DNA of 64,000 nucleotides, taken from contig JANTQA010000032.1 of the NCBI GenBank assembly GCA_027625915.1, positions 8,184,001-8,248,000 of the forward strand. The letters are read 5' to 3'. Below are positions 33,444 to 44,819 of this stretch, piece by piece. A program made the translations under genes and the position numbers. Every line of letters starts with the position of its first letter. Position 1 is the first letter of the stretch. The stretch comes from Anaeramoeba flamelloides (Eukaryota > Metamonada > Anaeramoebidae). Below the pieces are notes generated by a model. That model searched no databases and was not told the DNA's origin. It saw nothing but the letters and a program-made list of their open reading frames with translations.

Positions 33444-34220
33444 GGATTATCTAAAAAAAGACCACAATCGCCTTCACATGTATTAAAACATGAGTGAAAT
33501 GTGTTCTTTATGTCTTGATAACCAGAAGAAAGATCAAATTTCAAAAATCTAGCAATTGGTAATTTTGATAGATCAATTTCTTATTAGCAAACTTATTACT
33601 GAAAACCACAACCCAACACTGATTGTTCTAACTTTCATTTTTCAGAGCTAAAAATCGATTGTAAGACAATACTTCAATTAAAACAATCATGGTTGGGTTG
33701 TGTACATTAAATTTATCGAAATACAAATTTTTCTTTTTCATTTTAAAAATAATTTAAAATTAAAAGGTAAAAAGTTAGAAGTGATTTGTTTTTTATTTTC
33801 CATTCATTTTCATTATTTGTTTTTCTCAAAATGTGAAAAAAATTTTGTTATTTGTTTATTTTTAAGATTTTTTTTTTTTCTCATTTTTTTGATCTTTTTT
33901 GTAAAAAATTTTCTATGTGTACTTTTCGACAAAAAAAACACTTTTTTGTTGGAAACGCTGGAAATAAATATTGTCAATTTGGCTTCAAAAAGAAAAAACA
34001 ATTCTTTTTCATTTTTTAGAGGTTAATAAAAATTAGCTGTGCTGAAAAAATGACAAAAGAATTTAATAATTCAAAAAATGTTTTTGCCTTTGAAAAATTG
34101 CAAAAAAATTGTGATAAAGTGTGCATTTTTGGTTCATGGTTAATTGAAAAAGATAAAGTGTCTAAAACTGTGATGCTTTACCCCACATTACCCCAGAAAT
34201 GGCCATTTTTTAGATAGTCC
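33444..34220. mobile_element. Family E TTAA element, copy 2
   Basis: Left end TTAT-GGATTATCTAAAAAA, right end (complement) TTAA-GGACTATCTAAAAAA. 777 bp. Copies 2 and 3 of the surrounding segment lack it at this spot. Internal sequence partly matches 42507-42926. Non-coding by any recognised motif. Confidence 0.7.
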
Positions 34221-34876
34221 TTAATTAATCAAAGAAATTTTGGAATAAATATTTTTTGGAGTTATTAGAAGCCTGAAGAACTAATACCAATTCCCTTCGT
34301 TTTCACAAAAGTTAAATAATAGATTAGATCTATTGTTGATAATTAAACTTGATTTCAAAAGAAAATGTGCCTTATTGGTTTATAATTTGGGGTTTTAATA
34401 AAATTTTATTTTTCTTTTTTTTATTCATCATTTTTTATCAGTAATTTTCAAATTCTTTAAGATTTCTGACTGTTTGTCTTTCTTATCTTGGAAGGTAAAA
34501 CATTTTTGATTTTAAGGATTGTTGTTCTAGGTATTTTGAGTGAGTATTGGGCTGTTAATTGAAATTACAATTTAGAATAATTTTCAAAAATTTGAATAAT
34601 TCTTTTAATTTTTTTTAACTTTATATTTTTTATTTTTGAAAATGAAAAGTTATCTTGTTGAAAAAACGAAATAATAAGATATTTCAAAGAAGTTTATTAA
34701 GATGAATTTATTCTTCAAGTGTCAAAAAAGTAAAATATAAAATTAAAATTTTTTGTAATTTTTGCTTTTTGGTATTGATCTTAAATCAACCAAAATCACA
34801 AAAAAAAAGAGGACAATTGAACTAATTTTAGGTTTTTTGAAGAGTTTAACATTAGATGATTATGATGAGTAAGTTC

Positions 34877-34887
34877 AAAAAAAAAAA
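34877..34887 (-). terminator. Pol III terminator of tRNA-Asp copy 1
   Basis: T11 on the minus strand, six bases beyond the 3' end of the tRNA. The same T11 follows both other copies (41382-41392 and 45683-45693). Confidence 0.8.
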
Positions 34888-34893
34888 GAAGTA

Positions 34894-34964
34894 CTTCCGA
34901 TCGGGGAATTGAACCCCGGCCACCTGAGTGACAGTCAGGCATTCTACCTCTATACTAATCGGAA
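34894..34964 (-). tRNA. tRNA-Asp (GTC), copy 1
   Basis: 71 nt on the minus strand. Acceptor stem TTCCGAT/ATCGGAA with discriminator G; anticodon arm CCTGA-CTGTCAC-TCAGG with anticodon GTC; T arm CGGGG-TTCAATT-CCCCG, which is also the B box; D arm AGTATAGAGGTAGA region for the A box. No CCA is encoded and there is no intron. G73 is the identity base expected for aspartate. Identical in sequence to the two other copies. Confidence 0.97.
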
Positions 34965-37069
34965 GACATTATAACCTTCATTTATGTGTTATTGAAATAT
35001 TTTTTTTTCACTTATTCTTCAATAGCTGCTCTAATGAAATCTACATTTTTTATATTCGACAAATTTTCGTTTTTTAAATTACTAACAAAAAAAATCAATT
35101 ATATACAAGACACAAACCTAAAACAACAAATAATATATATTCTCAGATTTCTAATTAAAAAAATTATTCAACATTTAAACATTCAACTCAACAAAATTAT
35201 TGTTTCTCAAATATAATCACATAATATCTTCTCTACATTTTTGTTATCACAATTAGATCAATAACTTTGAGTTCAATCAAAAACCAACTATTCATTTAAA
35301 AAGGATAATAAATTTATTAATTTACGTAAAAAATCCTTAAATAAAACATTAAAAGATTCTGATGATAATATTGTTGTTAAACCTCTGTAATTTCATCAAA
35401 AAATAACCAAATTCATTTATGGGAAAAAAAAATAAACCATTCTTTATCATTTCCAAGTGAATATTAATCAAACAAATCTTGGAAATAAATAATTTTAAAA
35501 ATAATTATTATTTTTTACTTGAAAATATTACTCTTTGAAAATAAATAAGCTTGTTAATTTAGATTTTCTATCTTTAGACTAGGCAACATAATTAAAAAAA
35601 TTCAAATTAATTAATTAAAATTTTTAATCTTAGAACTCACATTTACAATATCATAATTTCTTGTTCCATAATACTTTTACTAGATTTTTAAGAATATTCA
35701 AACTTTATCAAAAAAACTTGAGGATTTGATCTTGAATTATTACACATTGTAATTTTAAAAGGATCCATGAAAGATACGAACTACTTTATAAATATAAACC
35801 CCTTTCCACTCAAAGGTGCCATATACAAAAAATGAAAAATTCACTTTTTTTTAATAATCAATCAACATACAATTTTTGGGAAATTTTAGAATTAATTAAC
35901 TTCAGATCTAGAAGAAAGTTGTTATTCATGATTGAAATACCTAATCAAACTATAAATTTCAAAAAAAAAAAAATTGTTAATTTTGGAACTTTCATTAGAG
36001 TTTCTTGTACAAAATTTCAATTTCTTTTGGAAATTTAAATTTTTGACAATAAAATTTTTTAATAGTTGGTGCATTTATTTCAAACAATAATTACAAACGC
36101 CTCAATTTTCTAAAGGTTTAATTTGGAGTTTTAAATTTTTTTTTTTTTTTTCAAATTGGTTTTTTTCAAACATAACAATAATCAAAAAAGAAAAATAATC
36201 AAAAATCAAAAAGAAATGAAAAAAAAAAAGAAGAAAAAAAAGTAAACAAAAAGAATTGAAAAAAATAATTAATTAAATAATATACAGTCAACATTTTTTT
36301 ATAATATACACTCGGCAGTTCAATGTTATTTTAGTTTCAAATTGGCTTTCATAACAAAAAAAAAAGATGTAAAAAGCAAAAAAAAAAGCAAAAATAAAAA
36401 ATGAGAGAAAAAAAATTTAAAGAAATTTGAAAAAATGATCATTTTTTGGAAATGTGCACGAAAAAAATAACACAAGAATTGTAGTGACTATTTAAACAAT
36501 ATACCACCTTTTTTTGCAATTTTTCCAAATTTTGTAAGGAATTACAAGATCAAAATTCAACAACTTTCAATTTAAAAGTTTTTACAAGTCAAACTTTTAA
36601 AAACATGTATTTTAAACAACTTTTCACTTTTTGGTTTACTTAAAAAACAGTTTCTGGTTATTAAAAGTGAATACATATTTTTCCATTTGATAACTGTTTA
36701 AAAATTTTCAAATAAATTTCTAAGGTTATCTTTTGTTAATTATTATTATTTACCCTTTTTTTTGTGCTTTTATAAGTTTTTATCAAGTATTTGTAATTTG
36801 AAAAATATAATTGAATATCAGAGACTGAAATCTTATAGACTGTCAGTCTGAAAGTTCGAAAAATACTTGATTATATCTGTATGGAAGTGCTATTCTTGTT
36901 GTGATAGATTTAAATGAACTGGAATTGATTGTAATTTTCTATTAAATTTTCCTCTTTTTTTTTTTCATTACATAGAAATATAGTTATGAATATATGCTGA
37001 AATAAATAGATTGGGTTGTTATTCAATAATTATTAAGAATTTTTTTTAAATAAATATTATTTTTGTTAA

Positions 37070-37680
37070 GGGAGTAGCCATGCTAAAGGAAAATTTTTAC
37101 AATTTTAAAATTTTGAAGAGGATCAGAAAAGAACATTTTTAACTTTGATAGAAACTCAGTTATTTTATAATTTACAGTACTTTATTCCTTAGATTTTTTA
37201 TTTTTTTTTTCAAAAATCTTAAATAAATTGCCTCAATAGAATGCTGGGTGGAATTAATGTTGAAGTTTTGCTTCAAATATTGAGTGAATTATCTTTTATC
37301 CAGATCTCAACATTCTATTGTGGCATTTAATCTTTTCATTTTTTATTTTCATAAATTTTGAATTTTTTTTTTCATGACAACGAAAAGCAAATAGAACTAA
37401 TTTTTTTATCAGTGAGGATTTGGGATAAATAGATTTTGTTTCAAAAGAATGACAAAATTAGAATTGGGAGAATCACAAAAATAAAATATGAATAGTACTT
37501 GATTAGCTAGAAGGATTCCAAAAAATAATAATTATCCCAAAAAATATCTTTTTAGGATTTTTATTGGTTTGATTTGGTGGAATTGGAGTAGTGGATATTA
37601 TTATATGTTTGATCAGATTCTAAACCACAAATTAGCAATAAGTTTTATACTAAGAATATAAACTAAGTCATTTTTTATAG
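37070..37680. mobile_element. Family H TTAA element, copy 1 (right end unclear)
   Basis: Starts GGGAGTAGCCATGC after TTAA (37066-37069). Positions about 37180-37680 match 43270-43760, including a short hairpin whose right arm is CATTCTATTGTGGCA. The right boundary is blurred by family A insertions. Confidence 0.5.
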
Positions 37681-37689
37681 ACATTAAGT

Positions 37690-38022
37690 CCCTTATTTGA
37701 GACACAAACTATTTAAAGTTAAGACATCAAAAATTCAAATTATAGTATAAAATTCAAATTTAAGTCTAAGAATGTGTAAAAAAAAACAATTCCTAAAATC
37801 CTCCGTAATTTGAGATTTTTTAGTACAGTCAGTTTCACTTTTAAGGTACAAACTTTCAACGAAATTTATGGCACAAAAAAAATATCAAATTAAGGTACAA
37901 AATTTGAAATATTTTTTTTTACAATTTGTTTGAATAGAATATGTATTTTGTGCTTTAATTTGAGATTTTTTTTGTTCCTTAAATTTCGTTGAAAGTTTGT
38001 GTCTTAAAAGTGGAACTGACTG
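37690..38022. mobile_element. Family A element (37826-38022) inserted in an older family A copy
   Basis: The younger copy (37826-38022) has CAGTCAGTTTCACTTTTAAG ends. Directly before it, about 37690-37824, lies a decayed family A sequence (GACACAAACTATTTAAAG through TAATTTGAGATTTTTTA) that stops at the TA where the younger copy begins. The older copy's remaining right arm is not obvious beyond 38022. Confidence 0.7.
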
Positions 38023-38039
38023 TTCGAAGTTAATTTCAT

Positions 38040-38350
38040 CTTGGCAGAATTTATAAAAATTTATTTGTCAAATTAAAAACATTTTGAAAAATCAGCAAAA
38101 TAATTTTTGATGAATTCAAAAATAACCAAAGAAACGAAATTTTAAAATAGAGACAGTAAAAATAATCTCCAAAACTCACACTCAACAAAAACTATTAAAA
38201 ACTTCTTTAAAAAGAAACTAAATTTCATAATAAATGTACGATGCTACATTTGAAATTTGAATTGAATTTTTATTGTTTTGAAGTGTTTCCCCAAACAATG
38301 AAAAGTTTGAAAATAAATCATTTTTATTCTTATTTATTTTTTCTTAAGTA
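38040..38350. repeat. Dispersed repeat M, inverted copy
   Basis: Reverse complement of about 30300-30660; best match around GAGACAGTAAAAATAATC and CTCACACTCAAC. Confidence 0.5.
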
Positions 38351-38424
38351 TTTTTTTAAAATGAAAAATTAAAAGGTAAATTTACCAGAACCTGGACTCA
38401 GATTAAATATTATACTGTTAAATA

Positions 38425-38619
38425 CAGTCAGTTCCAATTTTAAGGCACAAACTGCTACCGAATTTAAGGCACAAAAAAATCTCAAATTAAGGCACAATAT
38501 TCAAATTCTAGTAAAAATAAATTGTAAAAAAAAAAATTCCAAATTTTGTGCTTTAATTTGAGATTTTTTTGTGCCTTAAATTCCGTTGAAAGTTTGTGCC
38601 TTAAAAGTGGAACTGACTG
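38425..38619. mobile_element. Family A foldback miniature element, copy 3
   Basis: 195 bp with TA on both sides; left arm CAGTCAGTTCCAATTTTAAG, right arm complement CAGTCAGTTCCACTTTTAAG. It lies about 120 bp before the mariner remnant, so it could be the old end of that element or a separate insertion. Confidence 0.85.
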
Positions 38620-38742
38620 TATAAAAATGAATATTTTCTGTTACAACCATCTACAGAATAAGAAAAAAATTAAAATTTAACTATAAAACACCTCGTAACA
38701 CACAATATTTAAATCAACTCATGAAAATAATTAGAATTTTAT

Positions 38743-39470
38743 TTGATTTAGACATGGAATCAAATAAAACAATATCGAAGAAGGTAATATTTTCTGAGGA
38801 ATCCTGGTTTTATATATATTCTCAGACAAGGAAAATTAGGAGAATGCCAAATGAAAAATCAAGTAATTTTTTTTTCATACAAACCCTTTCAAAATAAAAA
38901 AGAAACTGTCTTTAAAGAAAAAAAATATTATGAAGAAAAGATTTAAATTTTGGGGTGACTTTTAAACTTGTTTTTAAATCTCGTTTAATTGTAATAAATT
39001 GGAGTAATGTTACTCGAATTCATATCTATAAAATTCTCAAAAAGGCAAATGTAAATTTTGGGCAAATGAATTTTTTTTTTTTTTTTTTTGGGGGGGGGGG
39101 ATCTTGTTGAACAAATCAACAAGATGGTTTTGACTACATACGTCAAAAATAACAATGAGTGAAAAAAAATACAGGTGGAAGTTTTACACCCAAGGCCAAC
39201 AAATAGTCCGGATTTAAACCCCTTTGAAAATCTTTAGGGAATAATGGATTTTAGATTTTCATTTGAGGGACCAAAAAGTTTGAAACAATTTATCAAAAAA
39301 AAAAAAATGAAAAATTGCAAAGAAGTAAGAGATGAATTAATCAAAAAATTACTTTCAAATATGAAAAAGAGAGTAAATTTAGTTATTCAAATAGAAGGAG
39401 AATCGATAAATGAGTTTTTTTACCTTTTTAAATTCACTATTTTTTATGTAATGCTTCTTTCAAAATAAAT
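38743..39470 (+). mobile_element. Tc1/mariner transposase remnant
   Basis: In one frame the plus strand reads KKVIFSEESWFYIYSQT (about 38779-38830), the second-acidic-residue region of Tc1/mariner enzymes (usual fSDEsrF). About 39110 it reads NQQDGFDYIRQ (usual QQDNAPxH), and near 39193-39225 PTNSPDLNPFENL followed by a stop where Trp is expected (usual SPDLNPIENLW). A further 70 codons downstream (39244-39468) continue as the C-terminal helix region. The pieces are interrupted by a T run followed by a G run near 39071-39100 and by stops, so the copy is dead. The DDE triad region is incomplete: no N-terminal HTH domain was found. It is a plausible relative of the enzyme that moved family A and other TA elements. 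Confidence 0.8.
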
Positions 39471-41398
39471 ATCCAATTTTTTTATATTTGTTTTTTTTTA
39501 TTTTTTTTTTCTTTTATTTTTAGACAAAAAATAAAGACTTCTTGAGTATAGAACTGAATATTAAAATCGAAATTTTTTATTATAATAGATAACTTCAATT
39601 ATTAAAAATATTTTTCTAAACAATTTGATTTTTAATAGGCCAATGATTTTGAAATTGAGTTTTCGACAATCCTCGAAGGTTTTCTTGATAACTTCAATTT
39701 TAGAAAATTGAAAAACAATCAACACCATACCAAAAAAGGGAAAGACAAAACCACATCCTTTTGGCAGAATTAATCTGATTTTTAGAGGCAATATAATAAT
39801 TCAAGTAACTCAATTCTCAAAAATCATAGGTAATGTATCTTTTAAAGTTCAAGTTGTTTATTGAGAAAGTGTTTCATATGATCTTCATTTTTTAGACTTG
39901 AAAATTCTGATTATTTTAACTATTTAATTCTCATTCTCATTCTCATTCTCGGATTTATTAATAGGGGTGTCCTAGCAAATTCTGTTCTTAAAATTTATAC
40001 TGGATTTTTTTTCTAAAAATATTTCACAAAAATTGATTTTGTTGATCCATATTGGTGAATATTTCATGAATAGCCCCTTGATTTTGAATGAGATTGGATC
40101 AAAAGATGTTCAGACAACTTGGTGAATTGCCAATGGAGATGTTAACGAACCAGTTATTAAAAAAATTGTTTTTACTAAAATCACTTATTACTCAATGATG
40201 AAATCTGACATTTCAAGGGAATATGTTTTCATCTCATTCTTGTTTTTATAATTCTTCAGAATCTGTCATTAAGGATTTTTTTATTCACAAATAATTCAAC
40301 CAATATATTACATCAAACTACACAAAGATCCCAAATTTCAATCTAGTTATTATGATTTTATTTATAAGACAGTAAAAACCGAAACGAATGAGAAAATTTG
40401 ATCCCACTTATTATACAAACACCAGTATTGTAGATTATGTTAAAAATGGAACAAGTTTTTGAGATAGAAAACATTGCAATAAACATTATTTCTCATCTAA
40501 TGTTAATTTATTATTGAGTCTATCTTGAAACTAAAAAATTTCAACAAAAATTGGTTTTGGATGTTTCTAAATATTGCTTGTTTTTTCAAGACTTTAGAAA
40601 CAGCAAATTTGTTTTCAATCTTTGAATTTTGAAAAGTAATTATAATTAATCATTTTTTCCCCATTAAAGATGATTGTTAATTTTAGAATATTTGATTGTG
40701 AAAAAAAAATCCAAATAATTTTCAATTAATCTCAGAAATTTTGGAATAAATATTTTTTAGAGTTATTTGAAACCTAAAGAACTAATACCAATTCCCTTCG
40801 TTTACACAAAAGTTAAATAATCGATTAGATCTATTGTTGATAATTAAACTTGATTTCAAAAGAAAACTGAGCCTTATTGGTTTATAATTTGGAGTTTTAA
40901 TGAAATTTTATTTTTCTTTTTTTTATTCATCAATTTTTATCAGTCATTTTCAAATTCTTTAAGATTTCTGACTGTTTGTCTTTCTTATCTTGGAAGAGAT
41001 CACATTTTTGATTTTAAGGATTGTTGTTCTAGGTATTTTGAGTGAGTATTAGGCTGTTAATTGAAATTACAATTTAGAATAATTTTCAAAAATTTTTGAA
41101 AAATTATTAAATTTTTTTTTTCACTTGAGAATTTTTATTTTTGAAAAGGAAAAGTTTTATTGTTGAAAAAACCAAATAAAAAGATATTTCAAAGAATTTT
41201 ATTCAGATGAATTTATTCTTCAAGAATCAAAAAAGTAAAATCTAAAATTAAAATTTTTTGCAATTTTTGCTTTTTGGTATTGATCTTAAATCAACCAAAA
41301 TCACAAAAAAAAAGATGACAATTGAACTAATTTTAGGTTTTTTGAAGAGTTTAACATTAGATGTTTATGATGAGTAAGTTCAAAAAAAAAAAGAAGTA

Positions 41399-41469
41399 CT
41401 TCCGATCGGGGAATTGAACCCCGGCCACCTGAGTGACAGTCAGGCATTCTACCTCTATACTAATCGGAA
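41399..41469 (-). tRNA. tRNA-Asp (GTC), copy 2
   Basis: Same 71 nt as the copy at 34894, with the T11 terminator. Flanks differ by several percent, yet the tRNA has no change, so it is either under selection or recently homogenised. Confidence 0.97.
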
Positions 41470-41947
41470 GACATTATAACCTTCATTTATGTGTTATTGA
41501 AATATTTTTTTTTTCACTTATTGTTCAATAGCTGCTCTAATGAATTATACATTTTTTATATTCGACAAATTTTCGTTTTTTAAATTACTAACAAAAAATA
41601 TCAACAATATACAAGTCACAAACCTAAAACAACAAATAGTATATATTCTCATATTTCTAATTAAAAAAAATATCCAACACTTAAACATTAAACTCAACAA
41701 AAGATCACAACCAATTAATTTTATTCTAAAAATAGAATGTTTTCAAAATAAAATTTATTCTCCAGTTTCCATCAAATAGTTTTCCAAACACAAAAAAATT
41801 ATAGTTTCTTAAATCTAATCACATAATATGCCCTATTAACACACTATCGGTCTCCAATTTCGGATCAATAACCCACAATTTATTCAAAAATCAACAATTC
41901 ATTTTAAAAAGATTAAAAATTTATTAATCTATTGATAAAAACCTTAA

Positions 41948-42502
41948 GGTTTACAATCCCTGAAATTTGAAAAAAGATTATCTTGTTTTGGGTGTAGTGA
42001 CTACTTAATTTGGTTCTTAGCTGATCGATCTGAGATTGGGTATGAGTTTTAATAGTGGTTCAAAATGAGCAATTTTTGACAATTTATTTTTGATTTTTCC
42101 GAAACCCGAATTGAAGAGTTTAAGATTGATTGGCTGAAACTTAAGTTGGAAAAAAATGTGGTAGGTGGTTGTGGATTGAAATTTTAAATCAGGTTTGGTT
42201 TTATTTGGTGCTTTTAAAAAACAATTAATTTTTTTCATCTAGTTAATTGACAAAAAAGTAAATCAAAATTTTCTTCAAAAACCCAAAAATTTACATTTAT
42301 TCTGAAATACCTACCAATCTCTTAATCTTATACTCTTCATTTCTGATTTCGGAAAAATTAAAAATAAATTGTCCAAAATTGCCGTTTTGAACGACTTTTA
42401 CGTCTCATACCAAATCCAAGATCGATCAGCTAAGAACCAAATTAACAAGTCAATACACCCAAAACAAGATAATCTTTTTTCAAATTTCAGGGATTGTAAA
42501 CC
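41948..42502. mobile_element. Family D TTAA foldback element, copy 1
   Basis: 555 bp; both ends GGTTTACAATCCCTGAAATT; TTAA on both sides. Arms share CTTAGCTGATCGATC. Copy 1 of the duplicated segment has a single TTAA at the matching place (about 35334), which proves the boundaries and the TTAA duplication. Confidence 0.9.
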
Positions 42503-42506
42503 TTAA

Positions 42507-42926
42507 GGACTATTAAAAATAAAGATACCACTGGGGTCTTTCAAATTAAAACATCAGTGAATTAGACTCTTTATCGCTGAATATCCAGAAGAACTATAAA
42601 ATTTAAAAATTAGGAATAGATTATTTACCGTGATCAGTTACTTTATTGGAAGATTATAGTACAAACCCGTAACCCAACCATGTTTCTTCAAAGACTATTT
42701 TTTCAGAGGTTTATTATTTGAAACACGACAATACTTCAATTAGAAGTAACATAATCGAGTTGTCGTTTTTACTACCATCTTTCAATAAAGTATCCGATCT
42801 TGCAAAATTATCTATTCCAAAAATTTCAAAATTTTATAGTACTTCTGGATCTTCAGCGATAAAGATCTTAATTCACTGATGTTTTAATTTGTAAGACCCC
42901 AGTGGGGGCTTTATTTTTGATAGTCC
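42507..42926. mobile_element. Family E TTAA element, copy 1
   Basis: 420 bp; ends GGACTATTAAAAATAAAG and (complement) GGACTATCAAAAATAAAG, then arms of about 90 bp including CACTGGGG and ACATCAGTGAATT. TTAA on both sides; the left TTAA is shared with family D. Non-coding. Confidence 0.88.
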
Positions 42927-43261
42927 TTAAATCAAACATTAAAAGATTCTGATGATAATATTGTTGTTAAACCTCTGAAATTTCATCAAAAAACAACCAA
43001 ATTCATTTATGGGAAAAAAAAATAAACCATTCTTAATCATTTCCAAGTGAATATTAATCAAACAAATCTTGGAAATAAATAATTTTAAAAATAATTATTA
43101 TTTTTTACTTGAAAATATTACTCTTTGGAAATAAATAAGCTTGTTAATTTAGATTTTCTATCTTTAGATTAGGAAATATATTTTAATATAATAAAATTAA
43201 ATAATTAAAATTTTTAATCTTAGAACTCAAACTTACAATATCATAGTTTCTTGTTCCTTAA

Positions 43262-44498
43262 GGCTCTATTCATTATTAGATTTTTTAATTTTTTTTTAAA
43301 AGTCTCAAAGAAATTGCCACAATAGAATTTTGAGTTTAATTGCTTAAAATAGTGTTTCAAGTGTTGAATGACTTATATTTTCGTACTTATCTCAACATTC
43401 TATTGTGGCATTTAATTTTTTCATTTTTCTTTTTTCATCATTTTTGAATTTTTTTAATCATGACAAACAAAAAGTATTTAGAAATATTTTTTTATCAGAG
43501 ACATTTGGGATTAATGGATTTTTTTAAAAAAAGAAAAATTACATTACAACCGAGAGAAGCACAAAAGGTAATATGAGTGTAGCTTAAATAGCTAGAAGGA
43601 TTCTAAAAAATAATAATTATCCCAAAATATTACTTGTTAGGATTTTAAATCATTGGATTTGGTTGAATTGGAGAAATGAATATGATTATATTCTATCTAA
43701 TTTTAAACCACAAAATATCTATAAGTTTTATTCTAAGAATCTGAAATAATCTTCTCCCAAAAAAAAAAACTCTTTCCAAAAACTTGTATATATCAGAAAA
43801 TCAAAATAGGGAAAGCAGAAACTCACTTTATTATATTTTTCCAAATGTAATATAAAACTACATTTAACTAAGATTTTATTAATATTTTTATTAGTACTCC
43901 TTCACATCCAAATAAAAGAAAAACAATATAAAACAAAAAAATCAAAATCAGTCTGTTCAAAATAATAACAAGATCTGAACAATAAATGTATTGGTAAATT
44001 TGTTAAAATTACACCAACAATTGTTGATTGATCAGTCAATTTATAAGATACCATGGACCAATTGTATGTGATTTTTCAATTTAAGAAATTCAAATCTAAC
44101 GTATTATCAACCATCGAAAAAAATTACTAGATCTAACAAAACATATTTCATATTTGGAAAAAAACGAAATGAAAACAAAACAAAAAAGACAAAAAAATGA
44201 AATAGTTTATAAAATCAAATAATTACAAATTGAATGTAAAGTATGATATTGTTATTCTTTCGACTGTTTTAACTGTTGACAAAATTTTTGGAATTTAGTT
44301 TTAAAAGAAAAAAAAAAATCAAAACTAATATATCAATATTTCTCTTTTTTTTTATTGTTGAACCCTACTAAAACAAAAATAACGAATAATTTTCTAAAAT
44401 AAATTTTTAGAGAATCTACGATCACACGTCACTAATATAAAATACTCCTATCTCATCTCTCTCAAATTTTTAGGATGTCTTATGGTGTAGCTACTCCC
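43262..44498. mobile_element. Family H TTAA block, copy 2, including repeat I
   Basis: Begins right after TTAA (43258-43261) where homology with duplication copy 1 breaks, and ends GTAGCTACTCCC followed by TTAA (44499-44502); that end is the complement of the family H start at 37070. It contains repeat I (about 43795-44300, partner at 9555). The left terminus does not pair well with the right one, so this may be two fused elements. Confidence 0.5.
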
Positions 44499-44819
44499 TT
44501 AAAGTTTAAAATTTTTCCAATAAGATCTTTTATTTTTAGAATTTAATATTTCATAATCTAACTTTAAGAAACCAATACCATATTTAATTATCGTTTATTG
44601 CCAGTTTTTTTATCCCTTTATGTGTATAGGTCTTCTTTAACACAATTAAATTCCGCTTTTTATTTGGAATCTTGGATTAAACTTTTTGAGATCTAATATT
44701 TTGAAGACAGTATTTTTAAATTTTTTAATCACTTATTGTATATTTATTAAAAATACAACAATTTTTTGTGATAGAAGGTATAGTGAATTTTGATTATTTC
44801 TCGTATGAGTGTTTGTTTA

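Larger units (their letters stand above)
29885..34893. other. Gene-free region made of nested elements
   Basis: After the 3' flank of the cysteine-rich gene there is a nested set: family F copy 2 (30192-31783), family L (31063-31776), family G copy 2 (32323-33078) and family E copy 2 (33444-34220), the last inside the first tRNA-bearing segment. The Phe-rich frame at 33700-34026 lies inside family E and is not supported as a gene. Confidence 0.55.
33365..35660. repeat. tRNA-Asp segmental duplication, copy 1
   Basis: Similar over long stretches to 40545-43258 and 44820-45840. It carries the family E insertion at 33444-34220 but keeps an intact TTAA (about 35334) where copy 2 has two elements. 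Outside the tRNA gene the copies differ by substitutions and small indels. Confidence 0.8.
34965..41398. other. Gene-free region with element remnants
   Basis: It contains the end of duplication copy 1, the left end of family H (from 37070), two nested family A elements, repeat M in inverse, family A copy 3, and a Tc1/mariner transposase remnant (38743-39470). The frame at 35832-36038 shows no motif. Confidence 0.5.
40545..43258. repeat. tRNA-Asp segmental duplication, copy 2
   Basis: Aligns with copies 1 and 3. It contains TTAA elements D and E (41948-42926) that are absent from copy 1, and its homology to copy 1 ends at the TTAA where family H begins (43258). Confidence 0.8.

Noticed and set aside
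33700-34026. 108-codon Phe-rich plus-strand frame
   Set aside because: Lies inside the family E TTAA element and consists of T-run codons; the opposite strand is equally open.
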